DNA of 14,247 nucleotides from JBIOUF01 sp044866695 (GCA_044866695.1 JBIOUF010000147.1:1-14247), one strand, 5' to 3'. Counted from the stretch's first letter, positions 6,743-13,599 are shown. Notes: generated by a model from the letters alone, not told the origin. Numbers and translations: made by a program.

Positions 6743-6758
6743 CTGCCCGGCTGGGCAG
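6743..6758 (+). terminator. Hairpin terminator after the aldo/keto reductase
   Basis: CTGCCC and GGGCAG pair perfectly around a GGCT loop, starting 15 bases after the stop codon. There is no T-tract. It lies before array 3 and would separate the plus-strand operon from the convergent GroES-like gene. Confidence 0.5.
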
Positions 6759-6793
6759 ACGGCGACGACTCCAGGCAACCGGCCAGCACGCAT

Positions 6794-6859
6794 CGACGGG
6801 TCGACACACCAGGATTGACGGCTCGGCACACCAAGATTGACGGGTCGACACACCAACAT
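6794..6859 (-). repeat. 22-bp intergenic repeat array 3
   Basis: Three 22-bp units (6794-6815, 6816-6837, 6838-6859) read YGACGGSTCG followed by RCACACCARSAT, and a fourth core (TGACGGCTCG, 6860-6869) is left without its second half. The orientation matches array 1. It sits between convergent genes, beyond the 3' end of the minus-strand GroES-like gene. Confidence 0.9.
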
Positions 6860-6891
6860 TGACGGCTCGGCGGGGTGGGGGGGTGGCTCCG

Positions 6892-6937
6892 CTCCCCGGC
6901 GTCGCAGGTAGAGGCTCCCCGGCGTCACAGGTAGAGG
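6892..6937. repeat. 23-bp tandem duplication at the GroES-like 3' end
   Basis: Two adjacent 23-bp copies (6892-6914 and 6915-6937) start CTCCCCGGCGTC and end CAGGTAGAGG, differing at one base. The right copy supplies the last codons and TGA stop of the GroES-like gene. The left copy is a noncoding duplicate in which the stop would read CGA. Confidence 0.85.
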
Positions 6938-7248
6938 CCGGTCTCGCTGCTCTCGACGCGGTCGGCGGCGACGGCGTGGACGTCGCGTTCGCGCATCAGG
7001 ACGTAGCTCTCGCCGTTCACCTCCACCTCGGCCTTGTCCTCGGGGTCGAACAGCACGCGGTCGCCGAGCTCGAGGCTGCGCACGTGCGGTCCCAGGGCGG
7101 CGACCCGCGACCAGGCCAGCCGCCGGCCCCCGAGAGCGGCCGTCGCGGGGATCACGATGCCCCCGCTGGAGCGCCGCTCCCCCGCCTCCTTGTCCAGCTG
7201 CACGAGCACCCGGTCGTGGAGCATGCGGATCGGCGTGCGGTCAGTCAT
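6925..7248 (-). CDS. GroES-like (Cpn10) co-chaperonin, orphan
   Basis: This 107-residue protein has the Cpn10 fold: PIRMLHDRVLVQLD opens strand one, the mobile-loop hydrophobic tripeptide is IVI at 31-33 (SSGGIVIP), and the C-terminal LGDRVLFDP and YVLMRERDV motifs are present. After the mobile loop it reads GRRLAWSRVAALG where standard GroES has a QEGEVVAVG-like stretch, and it extends beyond the usual end of about 97 residues, so it is a divergent paralogue. No groEL is adjacent. Its ATG lies inside the end of the DUF3618 gene (8-bp overlap), implying coupled translation. I read it as a GroES-family protein whose chaperonin partner is uncertain. Confidence 0.82.
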   Translation of the reverse strand: MTDRTPIRMLHDRVLVQLDKEAGERRSSGGIVIPATAALGGRRLAWSRVAALGPHVRSLELGDRVLFDPEDKAEVEVNGESYVLMRERDVHAVAADRVESSETGLYL

Positions 7249-7504
7249 CGTCCCTGGTCACCCGGCGGATCACGACCAGCAGCAGCACGAAGCCGGCGAC
7301 CCCTCCGGCGAGCTTGAGGATGTTCTCGGTGCGGGGGTTGCCCTCGGCGTCGACGAACGTGGCCTTGACCGCGGCCAGCTCGCGGCGCACGACCTTCTTC
7401 GGGCTGGTCCGGTCGACGAGCTGGTCGATGGTCGCCGCCAACCGCGCGCGGGTCTGCTCGATGTCCTGCTCCAGCGCCTCGGGCTTGGGGTCCTGGTCGG
7501 CCAC
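7241..7504 (-). CDS. DUF3618 family membrane protein
   Basis: This 87-residue protein has the DUF3618 signature EALEQDIEQTRARLAATIDQLVDRTSPKKV at about 9-38, predicted helical, then a polar linker and a single membrane helix (LAGGVAGFVLLLVVIRRV, about 65-82) near the C-terminus. The family function is unknown; members are small actinobacterial membrane-anchored proteins. The start is GTG 7504, with AGAGGAG seven bases upstream on the minus strand. It overlaps the start of the GroES-like gene by 8 bp and lies 54 bp beyond the cbiO stop, with a nested hairpin between. Confidence 0.85.
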   Translation of the reverse strand: MADQDPKPEALEQDIEQTRARLAATIDQLVDRTSPKKVVRRELAAVKATFVDAEGNPRTENILKLAGGVAGFVLLLVVIRRVTRDDD

Positions 7505-7505
7505 G

Positions 7506-7557
7506 GTTCGGCTCCTCTGCGTCGGAAAGGTCCGTGGGGGCGGACCCGCAGCCGAAC
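7506..7557 (-). terminator. Nested hairpin between cbiO and DUF3618
   Basis: An inner stem GGTCCG (7529-7534)/CGGACC (7541-7546) with a 6-base loop lies inside an outer perfect 8-bp inverted repeat GTTCGGCT (7506-7513)/AGCCGAAC (7550-7557). It begins two bases after the cbiO stop and fills the gap to DUF3618. The inner hairpin looks like a cbiO terminator; the outer pairing would bring in the DUF3618 ribosome binding site region, allowing an attenuator-like role. Confidence 0.5.
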
Positions 7558-7558
7558 G

Positions 7559-8313
<755 letters not shown>

Positions 8314-8317
<4 letters not shown>

Positions 8318-8982
8318 CGGGGCATCCGACCGGTGTACCCGCGGGACAGCATCGCCAGGTGCACCCGTTCCCCGCGCTCGTAGGAGCGGATGAACAGCGC
8401 TCCCGCCGACCGGGCGACGACCGGCCAGTGCCGCGGGTTGCGGGCGGTGAAACCGCGGGACTCGCGGGCCACCCTCATCCGCCGCAGCTCGTCGGTCACG
8501 ACGTCGAGGTAGCGGACCATGAAGCCCATGATCTGCACCAGCTGGTGCGGCAGCCGGAGCCGCTCCAGCCCCGCCAGGACGTCGCGCGGCTCGGTGGTCG
8601 CCGCGAGGGTCAGGCTGGCCAGGACGCCGAGGGTGCCCTTGGCCAGCAGTCCCCAGGCGGACAGCAGGCCCGGCTCGCTGACGGTGAGCCCGAACAGCTC
8701 CGTGCGCGGGCCGGCCGCGACGAACGGCACCAGCAGGGCGAACACCACGAACGGCACCTCGACCACCATCCGACGGGCCAGGTACGCCGGCGGCACGGTG
8801 GAGACCGCGACCACGGCGAGCAGAACCGCGAGGTAGCCGGCATGGGCCCAGAACCAGTCCTTCGGGGTGGCCACCACCAGCAGCATGAACCCGAGCAGCG
8901 CCACCAGCTTCAGGTGCGCCGGAGCGCGGTGCACCGGCGAGTGCCCGTGGTAGTGCAGCCTGTGCCCGTGCCCGGCGCCCAC
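8314..8982 (-). CDS. cbiQ: Cobalt/nickel ECF transporter transmembrane protein CbiQ
   Basis: This 222-residue membrane protein is the T component that couples the ATPase to the substrate-binding CbiM. It opens with a His-rich segment (GAGHGHRLHYHGHSPVHRAPAH), followed by about five membrane segments and the two cytoplasmic coupling motifs, SRG in ARESRGF and again in AMLSRGY, which dock into CbiO. I placed the start at GTG 8982, four bases after the stop of the PDGLE gene, because CbiQ proteins begin with such a GAGHxHR segment. An in-frame ATG at 9045 would overlap the preceding gene by about 60 bp and add an unconserved tail. Confidence 0.88.
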
Positions 8983-8986
8983 GAGC

Positions 8987-9322
8987 TCAGCCGCCGTCGG
9001 TGCCGGTGTCCCCGCCCCGGCGCCGGACGGCCAGGAACAGGCCACCGGCCAGCGCGAGCACCACGAGCGAGCCGGCTACGCCCGCGACCCCGGTGCTGAG
9101 CCGGTCGTCGTCGACGCCCTCGGTCGCATACCCGGCGAGCGGGCTGTCTGCCTGGGCGTGCTCCTTCTCGGTGCCGGAGAAGCCGTAGTCGCGGGCGACC
9201 CTGTCGAGCCCGTCGGGCCTGCCGGAGGCCGAGATGCTCACGATCCCGGCGAGCAGGAGCGCGACCACGACTCCGGCCATGACCAGCCTCCGCGTCGACA
9301 CCCTCCTCGTGCTCGCGCTCAT
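8987..9322 (-). CDS. PDGLE-domain (CbiN-like) transporter subunit
   Basis: This 111-residue protein has two membrane helices: one at about 13-32 (LVMAGVVVALLLAGIVSISAS) and one near the C-terminus (about 79-102, VAGVAGSLVVLALAGGLFLAV), with an extracytoplasmic loop that starts with SGRPDGLDRVARDYGF, the PDGLE-domain signature (here PDGLD). In cobalt/nickel ECF importers this subunit replaces or resembles CbiN and is needed with CbiM for metal loading. Its ATG overlaps the cbiM stop by four bases (ATGA, 9319-9322), and its own stop is four bases from the cbiQ start. The loop contains little besides one His that could bind metal. Confidence 0.85.
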   Translation of the reverse strand: MSASTRRVSTRRLVMAGVVVALLLAGIVSISASGRPDGLDRVARDYGFSGTEKEHAQADSPLAGYATEGVDDDRLSTGVAGVAGSLVVLALAGGLFLAVRRRGGDTGTDGG

Positions 9323-10020
9323 GACGTCGCCTCGCGGCTGGTCGCCGGCCGGACCTCGAGGGCGCGGCCGGCGAGCACCGGCCGGGCGCCGTACACCAGG
9401 TCGGGTCGGACCGCGACGATGCTGCCGACGGTGAGGAACGTGATCGCCGCCTCGCCGATGCCGATCATGGTGTGCCAGCCGAGCATGGCGGTCGCCAGGG
9501 CGTCCAGCGGAATGTCGGCGGTGCCGCCGGCGGCGTACAGGCCCACGAACGCCAGCGCCGCGGCCGGCACCGACACCAGGGCACCGCAGGCGGCGGCGAC
9601 CGGCACCAGGGACAGCCGCTTGGGCAGCACGGCCTGGGCGGTCCGGAAGCACAGCCAACCCACGCCCACGCCGACCAGGCCCATGAGGGTGACGTTGGTG
9701 CCGAGCGCGGTCACCCCGCCGTCGGCGAAGAACAGGCACTGCACCAGGAGTACGACGCTGATGCAGAGCACACCGGTCCACGGGCCGACCAGCACCGCGG
9801 CGAGCGCCCCGCCGAGCAGGTGACCGCTGGTGCCGGCGCCGACCGGGAAGTTGAGCATCTGGGTGGCGAACACGAACGTCGCGACGAGGCCGGCCAGCGG
9901 CGCCGTGCGGTCGTCGAGCTCGCGGCGAGCACCGCGCAGCGCCGCCGCCACCCCGGCGGCTGCGACGGCGCCGGTGGCCAGGGAGGTCGATGCGTCCAGG
10001 AAGCCGTCTGGCACGTGCAT
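9319..10020 (-). CDS. cbiM: Cobalt/nickel ECF substrate-binding permease CbiM
   Basis: This 233-residue integral membrane protein begins MHVPDGFL, the family hallmark; in CbiM/NikM the amino terminus and His2 coordinate the metal. Further conserved signatures are FATQMLNFPVGAGTSGHLLGGALAA, GGVTALGTNVTLMG and MIGIGEAAIT, spread over about seven helices. It binds Co2+ or Ni2+ from outside; the metal cannot be fixed from this gene alone. GGAGGG lies six bases upstream of the ATG. It heads a four-gene operon (cbiM, PDGLE, cbiQ, cbiO) and shares its upstream region with bcp, where a Nur-like inverted repeat suggests nickel control. No cobalamin riboswitch fits in the 116-bp gap. Confidence 0.92.
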   Translation of the reverse strand: MHVPDGFLDASTSLATGAVAAAGVAAALRGARRELDDRTAPLAGLVATFVFATQMLNFPVGAGTSGHLLGGALAAVLVGPWTGVLCISVVLLVQCLFFADGGVTALGTNVTLMGLVGVGVGWLCFRTAQAVLPKRLSLVPVAAACGALVSVPAAALAFVGLYAAGGTADIPLDALATAMLGWHTMIGIGEAAITFLTVGSIVAVRPDLVYGARPVLAGRALEVRPATSREATS

Positions 10021-10084
10021 CCGGATCCCTCCGAGCAGGTCCTAGGGTGGGTCCGTAACCGACCCACGCCACCTCGACTACGCC

Positions 10085-10107
10085 TTGTTGCACATCGTTG
10101 GCAACAA
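10085..10107. promoter_or_regulatory. Inverted repeat, possible Fur-family (Nur-like) metal operator
   Basis: TTGTTGC and GCAACAA form a perfect 7-bp inverted repeat around 9 bases, midway between cbiM and bcp. The inner 17 bp (10088-10104) match the published Streptomyces Nur-box pattern TTGCAA-N5-TTGCAA at 10 of 12 defined positions. In Streptomyces Nur represses nickel uptake genes. I infer metal-dependent control of cbiM, and possibly bcp. Confidence 0.5.
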
Positions 10108-10122
10108 CAGTAGCCCACCAAC

Positions 10123-10128
10123 AAGGAG
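10123..10128 (+). promoter_or_regulatory. Shine-Dalgarno site fixing the bcp start
   Basis: AAGGAG sits eight bases before GTG 10137. It excludes the in-frame ATG at 10098, which would lie inside the inverted repeat, and the ATG at 10132, which is out of frame. Confidence 0.65.
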
Positions 10129-10136
10129 CGCATGCG

Positions 10137-10616
10137 GTGAACGACCCGGTCCGGCTGTCCGTCGGCGACCCCGCCCCCGACTTCACCCTCGCCTCCGACA
10201 CCGGCGAGCAGGTCACCCTGTCCGGCCTGCGCGGACGCAAGGTGGTCGTGTACTTCTACCCGGCGGCGATGACCCCCGGCTGCACCACGCAGGCCTGCGA
10301 CTTCTCCGACTCCCTGGACTCCCTGCGCGGTGCGGGGTTCGAGGTGCTCGGCATCTCTCCGGATGCCCCGGCGAAGCTCGCCAGGTTCCGCGAGAAGGAC
10401 CACCTGACCATCACCTTGCTGTCCGACCCCGACCGGCAGGTGCTCACGGCCTGGGGCGCGTACGGCGACAAGCAGATGTACGGCAAGACGGTGCAGGGCG
10501 TGATCCGGTCCACGTTCGTGGTCGACGAGGACGGCCGGATCGCCGTGGCGCAGTACAACGTCAAGGCGAAGGGACACGTCGCCAAGCTGCGCCGCGACCT
10601 CGGCCTGGCCTCCTGA
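10137..10616 (+). CDS. bcp: Thioredoxin-dependent thiol peroxidase (BCP-type peroxiredoxin)
   Basis: This 159-residue cytoplasmic peroxiredoxin reduces hydrogen peroxide and organic hydroperoxides with electrons from thioredoxin. The peroxidatic Cys is C49 in MTPGCTTQAC and the resolving Cys is C54, the five-residue spacing of the two-Cys BCP subgroup. LSVGDPAPDFTL at the N-terminus and the Arg of GVIRSTFVVDEDG complete the family pattern. GTG 10137 is preceded by AAGGAG. It is divergent from cbiM, and the shared region carries the metal-operator-like repeat, so metal and oxidative stress control may be linked. A hairpin follows the stop. Confidence 0.93.
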   Translation: MNDPVRLSVGDPAPDFTLASDTGEQVTLSGLRGRKVVVYFYPAAMTPGCTTQACDFSDSLDSLRGAGFEVLGISPDAPAKLARFREKDHLTITLLSDPDRQVLTAWGAYGDKQMYGKTVQGVIRSTFVVDEDGRIAVAQYNVKAKGHVAKLRRDLGLAS

Positions 10617-10629
10617 CGCCCGACGGGCG
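10617..10629 (+). terminator. Short GC hairpin after bcp
   Basis: CGCCC and GGGCG pair around a GAC loop directly after the bcp stop, without a T-tract. It merges into an 11-bp tandem repeat, so it may be a chance product of that repeat. Confidence 0.35.
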
Positions 10630-10657
10630 GACCACGGGCGGACCACGGGCGGACGAC
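10625..10657. repeat. Three 11-bp tandem repeats
   Basis: GGGCGGACCAC occurs at 10625-10635 and 10636-10646, and GGGCGGACGAC at 10647-10657. They lie between bcp and the tRNA gene. They are unrelated in sequence to the 22-bp family, although the period is half of it. Confidence 0.85.
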
Positions 10658-10670
10658 GGTCCAGGATGCG

Positions 10671-10745
10671 TGCGCCCGGCGAGACTCGAACTCGCACTGC
10701 GCAGGACCTAAACCTGCTGCCTCCTGCCAGTTGGGCTACGGGCGC
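10671..10745 (-). tRNA. tRNA with anticodon UAG, class-I variable loop (nominally Leu)
   Basis: The complement folds as a tRNA of 75 nt. Acceptor GCGCCCG/CGGGCGC is a perfect 7-bp stem with discriminator A. The D-arm GCC/GGC has only 3 bp, with C13 opposite A22. Anticodon stem GCAGG/CCTGC carries loop TTTAGGT, anticodon UAG (10708-10710). The variable loop is GCAGT, 5 nt. T-stem GCGAG/CTCGC carries loop TTCGAGT. CCA is not encoded. UAG reads CUA and related Leu codons, and the anticodon loop and A73 are leucine-like, but bacterial tRNA-Leu normally has a long variable arm, which is absent here. The isotype is therefore uncertain. Confidence 0.85.
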
Positions 10746-10795
10746 GGTGCCGCACGAGTCTACGCACCCCGACCGACCCGGACCGGCGCTCATGT

Positions 10796-10882
10796 CGACC
10801 GTCAACTCTGGCGGGTCGAGCCGTCAACTCTGGCGGGTCGAACCGTCAACTCTGGCGGGTCGAACCGTCAACTCTGGTGCGT
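10796..10882 (+). repeat. 22-bp repeat array 4, forward half
   Basis: Four units (10796-10816, one base short; 10817-10838; 10839-10860; 10861-10882) read CGARCCGTCA followed by ACTCTGGCGGGT, with TGC for CGG in the last. They lie on the 3' side of bcp and the tRNA locus. They end at the palindrome CGAGCTCG (10883-10890), where the orientation switches. Confidence 0.94.
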
Positions 10883-10890
10883 CGAGCTCG
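10883..10890. repeat. CGAGCTCG switch point of array 4
   Basis: This 8-bp palindrome separates forward from reverse units, making 10796-11022 a giant imperfect inverted repeat. The surrounding 13 bp, GTCGAGCTCGGCC, recur at the end of array 2 (5191-5203). Confidence 0.8.
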
Positions 10891-11022
10891 GCCCACCAAC
10901 ATTGACGTCTCGGCGCCCCAACATTGACGGCTCGGCGCCCCAACATTGACGGCTCGGCGCCCCAACGTTGACGGCTCGGCGCCCCGACATTGACGGCTCG
11001 ACCGATCACCATGGACGTCTCG
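10891..11022 (-). repeat. 22-bp repeat array 4, reverse half
   Basis: Units at 10891-10912, 10913-10934, 10935-10956, 10957-10978 and 10979-11000 read GCGCCCCAACAT followed by TGACGGCTCG with few changes; a sixth (11001-11022) is decayed. The variable half differs from the forward half of the same array, while the TGACGGCTCG core is kept. The half ends 20 bp before the 3' end of the minus-strand rdgB gene. Confidence 0.93.
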
Positions 11023-11042
11023 AGTGGTCAGATCGGATCAGA

Positions 11043-11684
11043 TCAGAGGCCGCCGAGGACGTCGGCGACAAGGGGAGCGATCCGCCGCAGGGCCTGGCCG
11101 CGGTGGGACAGGGCGTCCTTCTCGGCCGGCGGCAGCTCCGCGGTGGTGCGGTCGTGGCCGTCGGCGCAGAACAGCACGTCGTAGCCGAACCCGCCGGTCC
11201 CCCGCATCTCCCGGATCACCCGGCCCGGCATCACGGCCTCGGCGGTCTCGTGCGCGACGCCCGCCGCGCCGACCGGGTAGGCGAAGGCCACGGCGCAGCG
11301 GAAGGCCGCGGTGCGCCGCGCGTCCGGGACGTCGGCGAGCTGGGCGAGGAGCAGCCGGTTGTTGGCGAGGTCCCCGCCGGCGTCCTTGGCCACGCCGGCC
11401 CAGCGGGCGGAGAGCACCCCGGGCATGCCGTTCAGAGCGTCCACGCAGAGCCCGCTGTCGTCGGCGAGCGACGCGATCCCGGTGGCGGCGAGGGCGGCGT
11501 CGGCCTTGAGACGGGCGTTGCCCTCGAAGGTCGGCTCGGTCTCCGGGGGCTCGTCGTACGCCGCGACGTCGTCGAGCCCCAGAACCTCGATGTCGGGAAG
11601 GACCGCCGCGAGGATCCGGCGCATCTCCTCCACCTTGCCCGGGTTGTGCGTGGCCAGGACGACCCGAGGCTGCGAGCCGGGCAC
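11043..11684 (-). CDS. rdgB: XTP/dITP pyrophosphatase (RdgB/HAM1)
   Basis: This 213-residue nucleotide-pool sanitising enzyme hydrolyses XTP, ITP and dITP to monophosphates, keeping deaminated purines out of nucleic acids. Hallmarks are ATHNPGK (11-17), FEGNARLKA near 53-61, the metal/catalytic segment LADDSGL with D75-D76, GTGGFGYDVLF and the base-binding SHRGQAL. GFGYDVLF replaces the commoner GFGYDPIF, a minor change. Translation begins at GTG 11684, which overlaps the rph TAG stop by one base, so it is coupled to rph, a conserved actinobacterial pairing. Array 4 lies just past its stop. Confidence 0.94.
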   Translation of the reverse strand: MPGSQPRVVLATHNPGKVEEMRRILAAVLPDIEVLGLDDVAAYDEPPETEPTFEGNARLKADAALAATGIASLADDSGLCVDALNGMPGVLSARWAGVAKDAGGDLANNRLLLAQLADVPDARRTAAFRCAVAFAYPVGAAGVAHETAEAVMPGRVIREMRGTGGFGYDVLFCADGHDRTTAELPPAEKDALSHRGQALRRIAPLVADVLGGL

Positions 11685-12403
11685 TAGGAAGCCAGTGCCT
11701 CGCGTTGCAGCCGGGTCAGCTCCGCGCAGCCGCGAGCGGCCAGCTCCAGCAGGGCGTCCAGCTCAGGACGGTCGAACGGCTCGCCCTCGGCGGTCCCCTG
11801 CACCTCGACGAACCGGCCGTCGCCGGTCATCACCACATTCATGTCGGTGTGGGCGCGGACGTCCTCGTCATAGGGGAGGTCCAGGCGCGGCTCGCCGTCG
11901 ACGATCCCGACCGAGACCGCGGCCACGGACCCCTTCAGCGGCTCGCCGGCCAGGGCGCCCTGCTCCCGCAGGTGGGCGCAGGCGTCGGCCAGGGCGACGT
12001 ACGCGCCGGTGACCGCCGCCGTGCGGGTGCCGCCGTCGGCCTGCAGGACGTCGCAGTCGACCACGATGGTGTTCTCGCCGAGGGCCTTGTGGTCGACGAC
12101 GGCGCGCATCGACCTGCCGACCAGCCGGGAGATCTCGTGCGTCCGGCCGCCGATCCGGCCCCTGACCGACTCCCGGTCCGACCGCGTGTGGGTCGAGGCC
12201 GGCAGCATGGCGTACTCCGCCGTGACCCAGCCCAGCCCCGACTCGCGCCGCCACCGGGGCACCCCCGACGTCGCCGAGGCCGCGCAGAGCACGCGGGTGC
12301 GGCCGAACTCCACCAGCACCGAGCCTGCGGCGTGGTCCAGCCAGTGCCGGGTCAGCCGGACCGGTCGGAGCTCGTCGGCGGCGCGGCCGTCGGGTCTGGT
12401 CAT
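11684..12403 (-). CDS. rph: Ribonuclease PH
   Basis: This 239-residue phosphorolytic 3'-5' exoribonuclease trims tRNA 3' ends, using phosphate and acting as a hexamer. Family motifs are DELRPVRLTRHW near 10-21, GSVLVEFGRTRVLC, RGRIGGRTHEISRLVGRSMRAV in the middle, the phosphate-binding GGTRTAAVTGAY, DMNVVMT and EVQGTAEG. Length is normal. Its ATG overlaps the stop of the upstream acyltransferase (ATGA, 12400-12403), and its stop overlaps the rdgB start, giving a three-gene coupled chain. Confidence 0.95.
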   Translation of the reverse strand: MTRPDGRAADELRPVRLTRHWLDHAAGSVLVEFGRTRVLCAASATSGVPRWRRESGLGWVTAEYAMLPASTHTRSDRESVRGRIGGRTHEISRLVGRSMRAVVDHKALGENTIVVDCDVLQADGGTRTAAVTGAYVALADACAHLREQGALAGEPLKGSVAAVSVGIVDGEPRLDLPYDEDVRAHTDMNVVMTGDGRFVEVQGTAEGEPFDRPELDALLELAARGCAELTRLQREALAS

Positions 12404-13593
12404 GGCGGCGACCCTACCGAGGGCCGGTCGAGGTCGCGGACCAGCCCCGCGGCGGCTCGGCTGCAGCTCCCGACCACCGCCTCGAGCGGCCCCCGCGCGC
12501 CGGCCAGCCGGAACCCGGCTCCGACGAGGACGGCGAGGACGACCTGGGCCCACCAGGTCCGCAGGTCGTCCGCGTCCCACCACCCGGGCTGGCGGGACAT
12601 GACGTGGGCGGTGTAGAGGGTCAGCGTCATCGCGCCCGCTCCCCCGAGCACCGCCACCGCCCGAGGGGACACCAGCCCCACCGCGACGCAGCCGGCCAGC
12701 ACCACCAGCGCGCCGCCGAGGGTCACCGCCAGGTCGAACGAGGTGCCCGAGTGCGGGGCCCGGACCGCCAGCCACCAGCCGCTGCCGGACGGGGTGGTGC
12801 CGTACAGGCCGTGGGTCAGGGTCACGTCCAGGTCGCCGCGCCAGCCCGCGCCCTCGAAGGTCTCCACCAGAGCACCTCGCACGCCGGGCCGGGCCAGCAG
12901 CGCGTCGGACGCCAGCACCGCGGTCGACCAGAGCAGTGCGCCCACGCAGGCGACCATCCCGACGTTGCGCCACCGGGTCAGGTCCGTGCGCCCGACCGCC
13001 ATCCCGGCCAGGAGGTACGCCATCCAGACCAGCACCGGGTAGTAGCCGGTCACAGCCAGCTCTGTCAGCAGCCCCCACGCGGTCTCACCGGACCCCAGGG
13101 CCGCGAACGACGGGCTGTGGTACGACGGCGGCGGCAGGCCGGGCCGCAGCAGATGGGACAGCACCGGTCCGGCCAGCAGCCACGCCGCGGCGACGACGGC
13201 CAGGCTGCCGGCTCGGAAGCGCAGGAACGGGATGCCGACGCAGAACAGCAGCCCGTAGTAGGTGAGGATCACCGCGATCCCGCTGCCCAGGGCGCCGAGC
13301 AGCAGGCCGAGGGCGGCGACCATCGCGGCGCGGACCGAGACCCCGACGGCCGCCGACGCCCAGGCGCGGCCGCGCACGGGCCGGGTCCGTCCGTAGGCCA
13401 GCGACAGGCTCACCCCGGCCAGCGTCGCGAACAGCGCCGACGAGCGCCCTCCGGCCAGCTGCTGGAGGGCGGTCACCCGGCCGGTCTCGTCGACGGACGG
13501 GACGATGTGGGTGGCCATCATCCCCACCAGCGCGAGCAGCCGGGCCAGGTCGACGCCGACCACCCGCCCGGCCGGAACCAGCGCCCGTCGCAT
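12400..13593 (-). CDS. HGSNAT/DUF418-like multi-pass membrane acyltransferase
   Basis: This 397-residue polytopic protein has about ten membrane helices. The N-terminal segment VGVDLARLLALVGMMATHIVPS holds D15 and H29, positions typical of the heparan-alpha-glucosaminide N-acetyltransferase-like catalytic domain. GGRSSALFATLAGVSLSLAYGR follows, and the C-terminal MTLTLYTAHVM matches DUF418-type ends. Such proteins are thought to move acyl groups across the membrane onto surface sugars or other acceptors; the substrate here is unknown. The ATG at 13593 has no strong ribosome binding site, but CAGGAT six bases upstream could be a -10 for a leaderless message. Its stop overlaps the rph start. 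Confidence 0.8.
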   Translation of the reverse strand: MRRALVPAGRVVGVDLARLLALVGMMATHIVPSVDETGRVTALQQLAGGRSSALFATLAGVSLSLAYGRTRPVRGRAWASAAVGVSVRAAMVAALGLLLGALGSGIAVILTYYGLLFCVGIPFLRFRAGSLAVVAAAWLLAGPVLSHLLRPGLPPPSYHSPSFAALGSGETAWGLLTELAVTGYYPVLVWMAYLLAGMAVGRTDLTRWRNVGMVACVGALLWSTAVLASDALLARPGVRGALVETFEGAGWRGDLDVTLTHGLYGTTPSGSGWWLAVRAPHSGTSFDLAVTLGGALVVLAGCVAVGLVSPRAVAVLGGAGAMTLTLYTAHVMSRQPGWWDADDLRTWWAQVVLAVLVGAGFRLAGARGPLEAVVGSCSRAAAGLVRDLDRPSVGSPP

Positions 13594-13599
13594 GCGCCG

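Noticed and set aside
5178..6851. A 557-codon minus-strand frame opposite the lipoprotein and aldo/keto reductase
   Set aside because: It is an antisense shadow that enters arrays 2 and 3; the AKR tetrad on the plus strand is intact.
9043..9045. Upstream in-frame ATG as cbiQ start
   Set aside because: It would overlap the PDGLE gene by about 60 bp and add an unconserved tail; GTG 8982 fits the CbiQ N-terminus and the operon spacing.
10021..10136. Cobalamin riboswitch upstream of cbiM
   Set aside because: The region is only 116 bp, shared with a divergent gene, and shows no B12-box-like sequence; an inverted repeat is the only structure seen.
10666..10949. Plus-strand frames and a repetitive peptide over the tRNA and array 4
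   Set aside because: They are translations of the antisense tRNA and of the 22-bp units (66 nt giving a 22-residue repeat), with frames broken by unit variation.
10796..11022. CRISPR array
   Set aside because: The units abut with no unique spacers, the period is only 22 bp, the orientation flips, and no cas genes are near.
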